Part shown: positions 1 to 58,550 of the stretch, in pieces
Layout: each line of letters starts with the position of its first letter
How positions within the stretch are numbered: the stretch's first letter is position 1
Program-made: the position numbers and the translations under genes
Assembly (NCBI GenBank): GCA_014706295.1
Contig: JACSVZ010000001.1
Span: 80,412,237 to 80,476,236 of the forward strand
Length of the DNA: 64,000 nt
Reading direction: 5' to 3'
Source of the DNA: Lycocorax pyrrhopterus obiensis
Lineage: Eukaryota > Chordata > Aves > Passeriformes > Paradisaeidae
The notes under the pieces: model-generated
What the model was told of the DNA's origin: nothing
What the model saw: only the letters and a program-made list of their open reading frames with translations
Database searches by the model: none

Positions 1-423
1 CTGAGAGGGGACCCACGCCAGGGGAGTTCAGGAGAAGTGTCTCCCGTGAGAGGGACCCCACGGCCTCACAGGGGAAGACTCCTCTCCTGGAGCAGGGGAA
101 GGGAATCTCGGTGATGGACTGACCAAACCTCCATGCCCTGTCTGCCTGCGCTGTCGGTGGGAAGGAGGGAGGGGCTGGGGGGAAATGATGTTCTAAGGGC
201 TTATTTTACTTCTCATTATCCTGCTCTGATTCTGTTAGCAATAAATTCACTTTGTAACTTTAAGTTAAGCCTGTTTTGCCCTTGAAGTGTTTTTCCCGGT
301 CCTTATCTCAACTCATGAACCCTTTGTTAATTGTTTTGCTCTCCTCTACCCAGCCGTGGCAGAGGAGAGTGAGCAAGAGACTCTCGTGGGTGCCTGGCAT
401 TGGGCCAGCATCAAACCACGACA
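1..423 (+). mobile_element. Avian ERV LTR, 3' part (cut by window edge)
   Basis: This is the end of an avian endogenous-retrovirus LTR read on the plus strand. Seen: an AATAAA poly(A) signal at 240-245, followed by a pyrimidine-rich R/U5 stretch, and a terminal ...ACCACGACA ending at 423. The block resembles, from memory, a common avian LTR family whose U5 reads TTATCTC-ACCCACGA-CCTTT, then a GGAGAGTGA-like purine block, then GGGTGCCTGGCAT and a terminal CCACGACA or CCACCACA. The 5' end lies outside the window, so length and target-site duplication cannot be judged. It has the opposite orientation to the gammaretrovirus-like remnant next to it, so it is probably a separate insertion. Confidence 0.72.
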
Positions 424-1030
424 CCCACTGTGATGAAAGGCAATGAAATCTCAAGATTTCAGTGAATATCATTTCATGAAGTTTCGGCTCATTTCGAGGC
501 ACTTCCTTTCTTCCCATTCCATTTCATTGTTCTCACTTCATTCCAGAACTTTTGATTTTTGCAATTTCATTTCACTTCATTCATTGTTTTCTCATTTCAT
601 TTCCTTTCATGAAATAAAAATTCTTCATTTCATGAAAGGAAATGAAATCTGGAGATTTCAATGAAAATCATTTAATAAAGTTTCAGTTCATTTCACTGGA
701 CTTCATTTTTTCCCATTCCATTTCAATAATTCAACTTTTTTCAATTTCATTTCATGTCATTATATTTCTTTTCTAGTCTTTTCATTTCACGTGATTCCTT
801 GATTTCTCATTTCATGAAAGGAAATGAAATCTCGAGATTTCAATGATTATAATTTCATTAAGTTTCGGTTCATTTCACTGCACTTTATTTCATTCAAATC
901 CATTTAATTTTTTTCACTTCATTTCAGTATTTTTGGTTTTTGCAATTTCATTTCATGTCATTATATTTCTTTTCCTGTCTTTTCATTTCATTTTATTCCT
1001 TGATTCCTCATTTCATTTATTTTCAAGCAA
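424..1030. repeat. Diverged tandem array, period ~180-200 bp, TTTCATTTC-rich
   Basis: Three imperfect long units start at about 435, 634 and 816, each opening with GAAAGGAAATGAAATCT (first copy GAAAGGCAATG...) and continuing ..AGATTTCA-TGA. Spacing is 199 and 182 bp. Inside each unit the plus strand is dominated by TTTCATTTC words, so there is a short-period layer within the long one. Unit 3 holds an 18-bp perfect palindrome at 825-842 (TGAAATCTCGAGATTTCA). Open frames in it are a by-product of the T-rich composition. It lies between the LTR ending at 423 and the putative retroviral LTR at 1207, and could be an expansion inside that LTR or an independent satellite piece. Confidence 0.75.
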
Positions 1031-1038
1031 GAATCAAC

Positions 1039-1219
1039 TTTATTTGAATTAAAAGAGACCACCAGCCATGCCGCTCTGGAGTCCCTCTCGAGTTTTTGGA
1101 GGATGCAACCTTGTTTGATACTATATTCTCGGCTGCATGTTTCCTTCCTCCTTTCCCCGCTGGCTTAGTTTCTAGGAAGGTACAGCCTTTCCAAACCACC
1201 TACTACATATTCCCCCTTT
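1039..1219 (-). mobile_element. Polypurine tract and LTR remnant of the minus-strand provirus
   Basis: Read on the minus strand, a typical retroviral polypurine tract (AAAGGGGGA, 1219-1211) is followed by ATATGTAGTAGG, so an LTR beginning with TG at about 1207 is likely. An AATAAA lies at 1044-1039, with more further on. Its position downstream of the integrase and env-like remnants on the same strand supports a 3' LTR. Its far end runs into the tandem array and is not resolved. The assignment is inferred from order and the purine tract. Confidence 0.5.
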
Positions 1220-1528
1220 AACATCTACCCCCCACCAGCCCCTCCCATCATGCTTTGTATGACCATTAAAATTAGCTTTAAGCCCATGCATTTTACCCTA
1301 AAGATCAGAAGTTCAGGCTGTGCTTGGTTCTGCAACAAACTCGCACCACTCGGTGTTCATGAAGACCCCCACATCCATTCTTCCAGAACCCAACCAGTTC
1401 TTTCAGACTGAGTTGTTTGTGGAGACACTAACACCCCTTTCTCCTATCAATCCCTCCTCTTCTTAGCTCTCAGTTTATCTTTACAGACTTTAGTTACCAT
1501 AACTTGACTGTTTCCTCCTGGCATGGTA

Positions 1529-3340
1529 TCAAATGAAATCTGCTACTGCACAAGTAAAAGGAGTAACATTTGAAGCACCCACTGCCAACCTTTCCACATC
1601 TGGCCTCTGCACCAGGTGTGCCAAATAAATCCTGAGAAACAACTTAGAAACAATGACGGTTCGTATTAGTCCACCAGTACCTCGAGGTCCTTGTAGGTGA
1701 TCTGGAGCTACTGCTCCGTTCCACTTGTGCAGAAATTTAGCCAAGGTCTCCCATCTTTTTCCTCCAGCTGAGAATTCCAAATCTCTGGGGCTTTAGAGAC
1801 CTTAACATGAGTATGATGGGTCTACCTGTGCTCAGCTGTTTTGACTGCTGGTTTTGTGGTCAATAATACTTGGTATGGTCTGCACCACTTTGCTGTTCAT
1901 AACATCCAACCAGGAAACTGGGTCCTACTTAAGGAGTAAAAAGAAGCAACACTGATGGCAAAGTCCAAAGGCAGGGTCTATGCTAACTGAGCTTCCTGTA
2001 GAAAAGATTTCATGAGAGACAGTGTTCTGACCACATACTGTTTTCACTTATCTCCAGCTCCTTTCTAGGCTGAGAATTAACAGGGTAAGGAATCCCAAAC
2101 ATTAATTCAAAGGAGGAAAATTGAATATCTCTTTGGGGTATGCAGATATATTTATTACTTGAATACAGTCATAAGTTTCCTTCAGGTCTCCTCCCTTGGG
2201 ACCAGTTAAACAGGATGCTGGGTTTAACCCTTCCCCGCTTCCTAATTCTAAATCTTCCTGTTCCATTAAACAAGTTTCATACTGTAATAACCAAGCACTA
2301 GTCATCCATTTAGAGACTCTTTTGGTTAAAAAGCCTTAATTTGATGCAAGATTCCAACAACAAGAGATTCTTCTGCCATCAGTTTTCAGGCCTCAGTTAC
2401 CATTAAAGTCATGGCTGCACAATTTTGCAAAAACTGGGGCCACCCCCTCATCCCTGGGTCTAACATTTTAGACAAATAGGTCACTGGTCTTCGAGTATCC
2501 CCTTGTTCTTGCACTAGAATTCCTTTGGCATGGTCCTGTTTAACATCCACAGAGAATTCAAAAATTTTTTACCTATCTGGAAGGGCTAGGGCTGGATCCT
2601 CAGTCTGCTTTTCAACACTTAAAAACTCTACTTCGTTCTGGTGTCCATATCACAACACTGGGGTTGTCGTGCATTTAAAGGTCATCCAGGGGTCTGGCTA
2701 AAATAGAAAAATCCTCAATCCAGGTCCTGCAATATCCTATTAGTCCTAAAAATTGTCACAGCTCCTTTTTAGTCCTGAGTAATGGTACTTCTAAAATTCC
2801 CTGGATCCTCTCTTGGTCAATACACTGCAAGCCTGCAGTCAAAATATGTCCCAAATATTTTTTCCACCATTTGTGCTTTCTTTTCAGATACTCTCAAGTC
2901 CCTTTTTAGCTAGAAAAATTAAGCAATTTCCCATTTGCTTCTTCTACCACTTCAACTTGTTTTCCTGATAGGAGCAAGTCATTCACATACTGCAATAACT
3001 TAATCCCTAGGCATGGAGTAAATTCTTTCAATATTTTTTGTAAGGCTTTCCTGAATAAGACTGGTACCTCTGTGTATCCCTGCAGAAGGACCATCCATGT
3101 CAATTGTTGCTTTACCATTTTCCCTTCTTCCTCTGGTTCCCACTCAAAGGCAAAATACTCTTTACTATCCTTTTAAGTGGGCATCTGCAGAAAGCATACT
3201 TTGAATCAAGTGCTGAATGGCAGTGATGTGAGGAGGGAACCTGGTTCAAGGTATAAGGATCTGGGACCGTGGGATGCCTTGGTTTAAAAATCTCATTTAT
3301 TATTCTATTATATACTATTGTACAGGTTTCATCTGGTTTC
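1529..3340 (-). pseudogene. Gammaretrovirus-like ERV pol (and start of env) remnant, broken
   Basis: This is a decayed class I (gammaretrovirus-like) provirus on the minus strand. Recognisable pieces, in 5' to 3' order: an RT start with PTVPDPY near 3282-3250; the RT catalytic region with LLQYVNDLLL (YVND, a variant of YVDD, at 2989-2978); an RNase H connection with GLNPASCLT near 2220; an integrase C-terminal end with HHTHVK near 1820; and a hydrophobic env-signal-like segment near 1600-1540. Frames shift and stop between pieces. Only about 1.5 kb separates RT from the integrase end, so much of RNase H and integrase is deleted. No coding capacity remains. Confidence 0.75.
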
Positions 3341-4329
3341 TTACCTGGCAGTGCTCACCTTGGGAATGTCCTACACTGCCCAACAAACAATGCACAGTGA
3401 TGCGTGTTCCTGCCAATTCTCCCTCTTCCTATGGTGATCTGCTAAGGGAAGACTTCGACGCATACAGCATCCAGCAAAATAGTCTATGTCAATTACTTCA
3501 GTGATGGGTGCAGACTCCACGGTACTTTCTTGATGGACCCCCACAAGGGACACATGGAGCTGGTGGGATGAGGAGGAGATTGCCAAAGGGATTCCCAGCT
3601 GCTGGCCAGTGCCCAAGCAGTCCTGGGGCTGCAGCACCCTTCCATGCCAGCTCTGCTGAGATCAGGGACTAGCCACGGGTCATGATTTTTGCATATGATG
3701 ATAACAAAGGACTCCCGGGGCCTCTGGGACCCCAGGGCATGTCCCACCAACAAATGCCTAGCACAGTGCAACTCTGGAGCTGGTCCTGAAGGGGGCCTCG
3801 AAATGGGGTTCTTCTCTCCAGCAAGCCGAGGGACAGTTCCTGTGTTGAGAAAAGTCTCTTCTACTTAGAACTTCAAGCACATTTTTCAAATGGGAAAAAT
3901 CTTGCTGCTGGTGAGAGATCCAAGGAGAAAGCTGACGTGTGGGGTGAAGGCTGTGGAGTGCTGGGAAATATCTGCTCTAAAGGGGTGTATGAAATTCCTC
4001 TCTAAAACTGAAATGAACCTGGTCTGTGGTAGCTGTTCTGGGTTTGAACAGTTCAACTGGATGATGATGCAAAGAGGACTTTCGCACCCAGGGGCTATGT
4101 AATAAACTAGTTTCCAAATGCAAACCCAGTTCCCACGAGCACACAATCCCATTTTCTTGCGGCAAGCTCAAAGCCCTGTGCTTAGATCAAGCTTTTTACC
4201 TGGAAAGGCCTACATTTGAACAGGCCTGGCCACAGCCAGGGGTCACTAGGGGATAACAGAAAATTTTCCCTTAGCATGAATGTGTAGCTCAGTCTAGAAT
4301 CAAATTCTTCATACTCAAACTTTCTTCTG
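3341..4329. other. Unassigned stretch, possibly gag-pro debris of the provirus
   Basis: On the minus strand this lies just 5' of the RT remnant, so gag-pro relics are expected at least up to about 3.8 kb. I saw only a weak VIDIDY motif near 3500, too short to assign. There is no 5' LTR or primer-binding site that I can recognise. From about 3.8 to 4.3 kb nothing stands out. Confidence 0.35.
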
Positions 4330-4344
4330 CCACTAGAGGTGACC

Positions 4345-4500
4345 AGATTTCTTGTTCTCCTTCTTCTTCTCCTTCTTCTTCTCTTCTTAATTTTCTTGTT
4401 CCCTGTAATGAACCAATTTTTTATTATGCTTATTCCTATTCCTATTCCTGTTTTTCTTATTTTCTTGTTCTGATTCCTATTCTTATTTTTTATTTATATC
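4345..4500. repeat. Pyrimidine-rich low-complexity DNA (CTT)n and TTCCTA runs
   Basis: Plus-strand CTTCTTCTCCTTCTTCTTCTC around 4356-4385 is followed by TATTCCTATTCC-type runs to about 4450 and a T/A-rich tail. It is simple-sequence DNA with no coding signal, directly adjoining a CR1 fragment. Confidence 0.7.
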
Positions 4501-4503
4501 CTT

Positions 4504-4612
4504 ATCGTAGAATCATAGGATGGTTTGGATCGCAATGGACTTTTGATGGCCATCTAGTCCAACCCCCAGGCAATGACAGGGGACATCTTCAACTAGATCA
4601 GGTTCCTCCTAG
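4504..4612 (-). mobile_element. CR1 LINE 3'-end fragment
   Basis: The plus strand reads AGAATCATAGGATGGTTTGG, then CATCTAGTCCAACCCCC and a diverged AACTAGATCAGGTT. This is the reverse complement of the avian CR1 3' terminus (ATTCTATGATTCT repeat and GGTTGGA core). It is truncated 5' in the usual CR1 manner and intergenic. Confidence 0.8.
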
Positions 4613-5521
4613 TCTGTCTTAGTGTTATTCCTCTTGCTCTCTCTCTTCATCTACTACCACTGCTACTATAATTACTGTTACTATAATACTACTGGTGTTA
4701 GCATCAGCACTACATGCTGGACTCACCCTTCAGACCAAAACCCCCACCCCAGAGCCTTCCCAGTTTAAGCAGCAGGGAAGAGCAGGCAGGATGAGCCAGC
4801 AGAGGGAGTGGCTCCCACACAGTTTCGGCACAGGGGCAGACGCTTTGCTGCCAGCTGGATTTGCCCAGGAGTAGGCACATGGCTGCTGGAGAATGGCACA
4901 GGGGACCTGTTAGTGGTGGATGGGGACAGGAATGATGTAGGCTGGTGGTGCAGTCCTGTTCGGGGTCAGGTGAGGCTTCAGAGCCCTGCAGGCAGAAGAG
5001 CCAGCACACACAGCCATCTGGGTAACACGATAAGGCACTTATAGCATCTGAAAAGAAAGGCTCACCCATCTAAAAAAAGTCCTGTGGTGAGGATAAGGCA
5101 TTATTTAACACCTTAAGTGAAAGGGCTCTGACTTTTGCACCAGATTTAGGCTTGGGAAACGTGTACAATGATTTCATTTTAAAAGCAGAGGTGCACAGAG
5201 CAGATAATAATCATCATCATCAACAAATACCCTTATTTACAGCTTAAGAGTATGATTTGGGGCTACCACACGTGGCCCCGCAGCGCAAAGAACTGTACAA
5301 GCACCTAGATGAGGGCAGCCCCTTCCTCTCAAGCTGTTCAGTCTTAAAACTGAACAGTAAAACTGGTGGCACATGAGAACCTGATAGCCTGGGCTTTCCC
5401 TGCATGTTTCTGGCAGGGTTGAGCTGGAAAAAGATGTTGGAGGCCGCAGGGTGAGAGGGTGCAGTAGAGAAGCAGAGTAGGATGTGCACTGAGAGGATGA
5501 AAGTCAGAGCTACGAGAGGGA

Positions 5522-5825
5522 TGCTACAAGAAAGCCAGAGAGGGAGTTTTTACGATGGCATGTAGTGATGGGACAAGGGGCAACGGCTTTAAAGAGGAAA
5601 AGTTTAGATTGGACATAAGGAAAAAATTCTGTACTGTGGGGGTGGTGAGACACTGGCACATGCTGCCCAGAGAAGTTGTGGATGCCCCATTCCTGGAAAT
5701 CTTCAAGGCCAGGTTGGATGGGGTTTTGAGCAACTTGGTCTCACAGAAAGTGTCACTGCCCAGGGCAGGGGTGTTTGAACTACATGTGGTCTTTGAGGTC
5801 CCTTCCATGAATTCAGATGGAATTT
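5522..5825 (+). mobile_element. CR1 LINE fragment, end of ORF2 plus 3' UTR
   Basis: The hallmark CR1 order is present on the plus strand: GGGACAAGGGGCAACGGCTTTAA, TTAGATTGGACATAAGGAA, GTGGTGAGACACTGG, AGAGAAGTTGTGGATGCCCC, then CAAGGCCAGGTTGGATGGGG. The last part of the ORF2 reading frame (RLDIRKKFC) is visible but fused to flanking sequence. It is a dead 5'-truncated copy. Confidence 0.88.
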
Positions 5826-8690
5826 ACACCAAGCAGCATTTCTTTTGCACACCAAATTGCACTGCAGTTTTAATAGCAAGCCTCCCAAAAAGGGTCGTCT
5901 TAAATATGCTGCAAGTAACTGGCCAAGCAAGAAGACCTCCATCTCCTCATACCTTACAACACCTTTCTCCCTCCTGGAGCTTCCTTCCAGCAGGATTTTT
6001 TCCTACCAGGGCTGATCAAGTCCCAAACCAGAGACTGGCAAAGGGATGTCAGCTGCCACCACGGTCCCCTGTTCTCATTCTGAGCCCAGCCATCCTGTAG
6101 GAAGCTTCACATGCCTGGAGGGTCACTGGCTGTCCACCCTGCTTCTGCAGAGGACTGAGGGTGCTCCCAGGGCATACAGGCACCAGGGGAGCCATGAAGA
6201 AGGAGTTAAAAGAGTCCACCAAGCAGCTGGAGAAGCCACCACAATGGTCAGGTGTGAGTATGACCTCCCGAGAGGTGGTGGCACTGCCATGCTCCAACTT
6301 TTAGCTTGCCAAAAGCTCCATTGCTGCCTCATCGTGTGGTACCTGGGGAAAAAAGCTCCCTTTCAGCACTAAACTTTGCTGCAGGTCCTCAGCCTCTCAC
6401 AGGATGGGGAGCCAACACAGACCTGGGTCTCATCTCTTAATTGCTGCCCTGCTTTGTGTCAAACTGGAGGGTACTGGCACAGGACTGAGTTCTGGACTGC
6501 AGCAGGGGCATGCAGGGTTACTCTGGAAAATATGCACACTGATATTTTGTTCATCTAAAGCTGAAGTGGTCGGTATGAAAGAAAATAGCTTGTGGTCTTC
6601 ATACCTCGAGTCAATGAATTCCTGGGCCTTTTATAGCTCAGGAATGCTGGGCACTTGTGTTTGGTTTTACAAGGCTTCGAAGCCACAGCTTAAGGTCTGG
6701 ATGAACATTAATCACAGTGGCACGATGACAGCTGCTCGTGTTTTACTCTTCTCTCAGGTGGGACTGCACTGTGGACACTGTGCCCTGTTTTCTCCACTTG
6801 CTCTGGTTTGCAGAGAGGGGAGTTACTACCTTCAGGCTGCCTTACCTGACTCAGAGTGGCTGAGGAACGCAGCGGGGTGCTCAGACCAGCCCGGTTTGTT
6901 GGGCTGCATCCAGACCCCAGATGGGGGATTCTGATGACAAGCAGACACCTGGCAGCATCCTTCCCGCCAGGGAGTGAGATCTGAACTTTTCACGTTTCAC
7001 TGCAGTGTACCTTACGTCCAGACCCAGAAGGTATTTAAAGATGTCAGAAATCACAGCTTTTCCCCAAGAATGCACCTCACTGCTGTTTGTATGTTTGCCC
7101 CTCTCAAACTTTGGGAGGAGAAAGCCCTGAACATGGTAACAAACCAGCACAGAAGAGATATCACAGCTGCATGGTGCACTGAATCCAAGTGAAGCTTGAA
7201 AAGGTCTTGTCATTTTGGGTGGGACCAGATTTTTGAATACTTCTAAATGGCAATCTTGCTAATATTTTTAGCTCTTCTGAGCTCTTTCCTTACATGTTGC
7301 AAGTCCATTACTTACTTTTGGAATAATGGATTTTAATGTTCAAACAAACTGACTCTGGAAGTTGGCTTCTTTGCATGTTTATTCCTGATGTTAATATGCA
7401 AAATGTATTTAACCTGCAGAGAGTGTTACAGTGACATTCTTTTTTTGGCCAGAGCATTTGGGTTGGGTGAAGACACAAACCAAAAATGGAATAAGCCCCC
7501 TCCTTGTTGTAACTGAACACAGCTGGCCATGAGGCTTTTCCCATCCTAATATTGGTTTGGCCTCTGTTAGTTTATTTTCTTCCATGGGCTTGAAAAACAA
7601 GGTATGTGCCAAATTTTACCGTCAAATCTTGACTTGAAGGAAGCTGAAAAGCCACAATCTCAACAATCACCAAACTTTCATTCTTGGCACAAGAAATACT
7701 TCCGGCTGCCGTGTCTTGAAGATGGAGCGATCAGATGGGTCAGACTGACCTGTGCTTGCACGGGGAACACGCGGTGCTGGGATCTGGGTCAAGCAAACTG
7801 CTCCTCAAACTTCTGCAACCCTCCTGGATCTTTGCTGGCACACTCCTGCTCGGGACAGGTTGGTTTTTACAATGTGTGCAAGGATCTGGGGAGAGAAGGT
7901 TGGGACAGGCAGAGAAAAACACATAGGAGAGAGAGGCCCTTAGTGGCATTCATGCCTTTCATGCCTGCAGCTCCCTGGGACCTGATTCAGGAATTTTTTA
8001 ACAGACACTTTCAAGAGCATGTGAGAGCCTGCTGAGCAAACCTCCCTCACACAAAGCCAGACACTTGGCTAACTTTTGCTCCCTTCCCCCCATTTATTTC
8101 AGTTACATAGGAACAATATTTCCACCAGGCTGGAGCATTCCCCTTTCCTGCACTACAGCATGAAATGGGATCTGATCTTTATTCCTTGCTGAGGACAGTA
8201 TATAATTCAAGAACATCTAGATACAAAAGATATTTAGGTACCTCGCTCACACTGATCCAACATCTGCCAGATAAAGAAGCCCCAGATCCTCAAGAACAAA
8301 ATACAAAAAATCAGTGGGAGTTCTATGCTTAGCAGGAACATAGGGCTAAAAAATATTCAGATCTTCACCAAAGAAATCTCATTAACTTTCGACTCTCATT
8401 TCCTTCCAGTGAAGATGATCTCACTAAAATCATGCTCTTCTTGTTTGGGCAAGCTCCCAGTTTGATCCTCTGCCTTGGAGACCCACTGATTTCATGCCCA
8501 CATACTACTGGTGTCACCTGCTGTGGGGCCTTTCATTAACAACTGTGAAAAATGAAGAAGATGCATCCTTAAAAGTCCCTGAGGTATCCCATCTTAGTCT
8601 TAGCACACTATTTGCAAAGCTTAAAGAATTTTTTTAAAGTCCTTTCTTCCAGAGGACTGAATGTATTCACACTGGAAAAGTGAGAAAATA
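5826..8690. other. Intergenic DNA downstream of AMOTL1
   Basis: I see no conserved domain, splice-consistent coding chain or RNA gene here. The longest open stretch (6404-6934, plus strand) has no recognisable motif and ordinary composition. An alternative distal poly(A) signal for AMOTL1 (minus-strand AATAAA at 8183-8178) lies within this interval. In mammals CWC15 is the next gene downstream, to my recollection; I see no trace of it here. Confidence 0.5.
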
Positions 8691-11567
8691 AACATGTTTA
8701 TACATTTATTATATACAATAGTAAGGCACAAATTTAAACAGCAAAGAATAAGAAATCTTTGGCTGACCAACAATATCAACATTTGCTGGGGGTGACACAT
8801 AACGTTCTTTGTTTTCCTCCCTATGTACAAATAACCCTCCAGCTGTACAACACTGTACACAAACTTCTCTATACAACCAACAACAATAAAAAATGACAGT
8901 ATTTTACAACTAGTTACCACCAACGTCACCTGGAACGGCTACAGCACAGTTTCCCAAAAACGCAGAACAGTTCAAAGAACTGGGAAAGCCAGCACAAACG
9001 GAGCTGCACCGCTCTGCTGAGCGGGACTGACATATGGCAGTAGTACCCCATGCAAGTCCTGCTAGCACTTGGGCTGGAGGGAGACACACTGGTCCTCCAG
9101 ACCTTCCCTCCAGGAAAACTAACATCTTTTGAGTTCAACACAATTGGTGAGAATGAACCTTTTGGTTTATTTGAGCTGTTGCCTACAACAAGAGTTGCCT
9201 ACACACTGTCTCTAACAGTTTCCTATGTGACCATGAATCTGGGGCAGCATAAAGTGTAAAGCCAGCTTTGGATAGCAGAAACTGGAGACTGTGGTCTCCA
9301 CAAGGAGGAGTGCTGTACTCTAGCTGACTTGGAGAAATCGAGCTGAACCACTACCAAACATAACTGAGAGCTGATCCATGCTGATCCAGCACTGTTTCTC
9401 CTGGACGCCTCACTGTCTGCCTGCACACAACTTACTAAAGAGTTTCAGCAAAAGAAATAATACAGCTGGTAACAAAATGCTTAGGGACATCCAAGCACCT
9501 GGGTATCCTTATTTCTTGGATAAAAAGTGATGCAATTAAATAGTCACCAACATTTTACTTGTATTCCCTTGATTTGTCTTTCTCCTGCCCCATTCCTCCC
9601 ACAGACACTTGAGGAAGGGCCACGGAGGTGGGTCAGCGGTGATGTCACACGCAGTCCCGGCTTTTATGCAAACAATTACAACATTTAAATTAACTTTAGA
9701 GAAAAAAATAAAATTATCTTACAAGGCATATATTAAGCTGCATAACATCTTCCAAGGGTTTTATACCTTTGGTTTCACAATGCAAAGCTGCTAATACTTG
9801 AAACACACAGTTTGCTTCCTGCACAACTGACCTACCACTATGTTTAACAAGTGCAAAACTCAGAAAGAGGGTGACAACAACATACATCTAATTCTAGGTA
9901 CACACAAAAATAAGTGCATAGCTTTAACATAGCAATTTTGTTCTTTTTAAAAAAAAGGTATCAGCCAGGCAGTATTGAGCACAAGGCTCTGGCCTGTGAA
10001 GGCTTTGAGTTCACAAGGACTTCAGTTTTTGGCGAAAGCAGAGTTTAAAATGCCTGGTGTTCCCAACAGACAAGGACTCTGATTTGTTACCTGCGGGAAG
10101 AGGTGACCTCGAGCCAGCCCTGAGTGCACAATTACTTCTAGCACCCATCACTTTTCCACTCTAGGCAGCTTCACATTAGATCCCATCGCTCTTTTTCCCA
10201 AAGCCAAGCTCTCCTTGAAGTCATTATGGTGCACCACAAGGCTCAGGAATAGCAAAGCCAATACAGGAATGTCTCACATAGGAAAATTTCCCTATCGGCA
10301 TGTGCAGTGCACAAAGCCACAATTAACACAGCGGCTGAGTTGGCTGCCTCTTACTGAATTCAGGGACAAAGCTGAAAATGAGAAATGTTCCACCCTGGGT
10401 AAAATAAGGTGAAAAAAACCTGCAGCTCAGCACAGAAAACACATGATGCTCACGTACTGCTTTGCAGTTAAACCCTTCCCAGCCTGCTGCTACACCCTTT
10501 AATGTCCAGTCCCATATCAGCTTGAACAGCAGGTTTGTATGCTCAAGGAAGGTAGGAATTGGCTAGAAGAATTGAAAGTAAGGAAAAATCTTGGTTTTAC
10601 CACAAACACACTGATTCTTCCAATACTATGAACCAGTGCCCAGAAAGAGGTATCTTCTGATCTCACATGCACACCCAGCTTAACTCTAAAAACACATCCA
10701 TGCAGCTCCCCTCTGAAGAAACTCTATAGTGCACAGCCCCTTAGGGAGCTGCTAGGATCCTCCCTCAACTTTCCCTCCTGAAACCTTCCTATGGTTACAA
10801 CAGGTTTTGCTTCAGAAGGGTCCCTCCCCCCCTCTTCTACATTCATCCACCAGGAGAATTCCAGCCAACAACTGCTCCTACCAAAAAAAGAAATCTCAGC
10901 AAGCTCTGAGGTTACGAGACATGAATATTTGTACTGTAAATTTGGCTCCAAGAGAAACACTTGTCCAGCCAGGAAAGAGGCACCTGACCTGCCTGCCCAG
11001 GAAAACCACACCAATGCCACTCAAACAAATACTTACAAGAACCTGCCGTTTACACCTACAGACCAATTATTCACAAAAATTAAGTAGTGAAATTTTTGAG
11101 ACTGAAACTTTTGAGAAATGCATTGATACTGAGGAAGATGCAAGTTTTTCCTGGATTACTCAGAAATTCTCTCTGGCCTCCAAAGAGACGGGATTTCGCT
11201 TCCTGTCCTGGTTGCAGAGGCAGGAAAACAGAACGGCAGCGTGCAATCAGTCTGCAACTTCACTCCTTTCTCTTTATGCCAGAAAGCACAGTTTCCTTTT
11301 TCCTCAACGATCTCCTTCTCACACCACTCTCCATTTTCAACGACTCCTTCTGTTCAGAAAATCCCAGACGTTCATTTCACTGCTCCTCTTCAGTGCTCTT
11401 GACTTCTTGCCTGGTCAAAAGTCTCAACATACCAGACTCTAGCTTCAATTTGGGCATAAACTCCACCTTTTTTCACACTCTCAGGGTTAGTTTTCAAGGT
11501 TGGCACACCGAGGACCATCTTGGGCCTGGCTGTACACACACAAAACCCCAGAGATGTTGTCCTCTGC
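8690..11567 (-). other. AMOTL1: AMOTL1 3' UTR (predicted extent)
   Basis: This is about 2.9 kb of A/T-rich sequence free of recognisable transposons, between the AMOTL1 stop codon and the best poly(A) signal. Lack of CR1 or LTR debris, unlike most introns here, fits a retained UTR. Near the 3' end there are two Pumilio-type UGUANAUA words: UGUACAUA at 8829-8822 and UGUAUAUA at 8717-8710. A 211-codon frame on the opposite strand (10807-11442) has no recognisable domain and is taken as chance. The distal limit is inferred. Confidence 0.65.
8705..8710 (-). terminator. AMOTL1: AMOTL1 poly(A) signal AATAAA (predicted)
   Basis: Minus-strand AATAAA sits 2.86 kb beyond the stop codon, followed by GTATAAACATG, a T-rich stretch and CAGTGTG as a plausible downstream GU-rich element. 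Cleavage would fall near 8680-8695. Alternatives are AATAAA at 9171-9166 (proximal) and 8183-8178 (distal). Confidence 0.6.

Positions 11568-58550
<46,983 letters not shown>

Noticed and set aside
424..1030. CRISPR-like array (repeat plus spacer)
   Set aside because: The units are diverged ~190-bp satellites of eukaryotic type with internal simple repeats, not short identical repeats with unique spacers.
3440..3560. Possible dUTPase-like VIDIDY motif on the minus strand
   Set aside because: Only six residues match, and gammaretrovirus-like elements usually lack a dUTPase; not enough to call.
6404..6934. 176-codon plus-strand frame in the intergenic part
   Set aside because: No recognisable motif or family, no neighbouring exon signals; considered a chance frame.
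10807..11442. 211-codon plus-strand frame opposite the AMOTL1 3' UTR
   Set aside because: No domain, signal or repeat recognised, and no supporting splice or promoter context; most likely chance.
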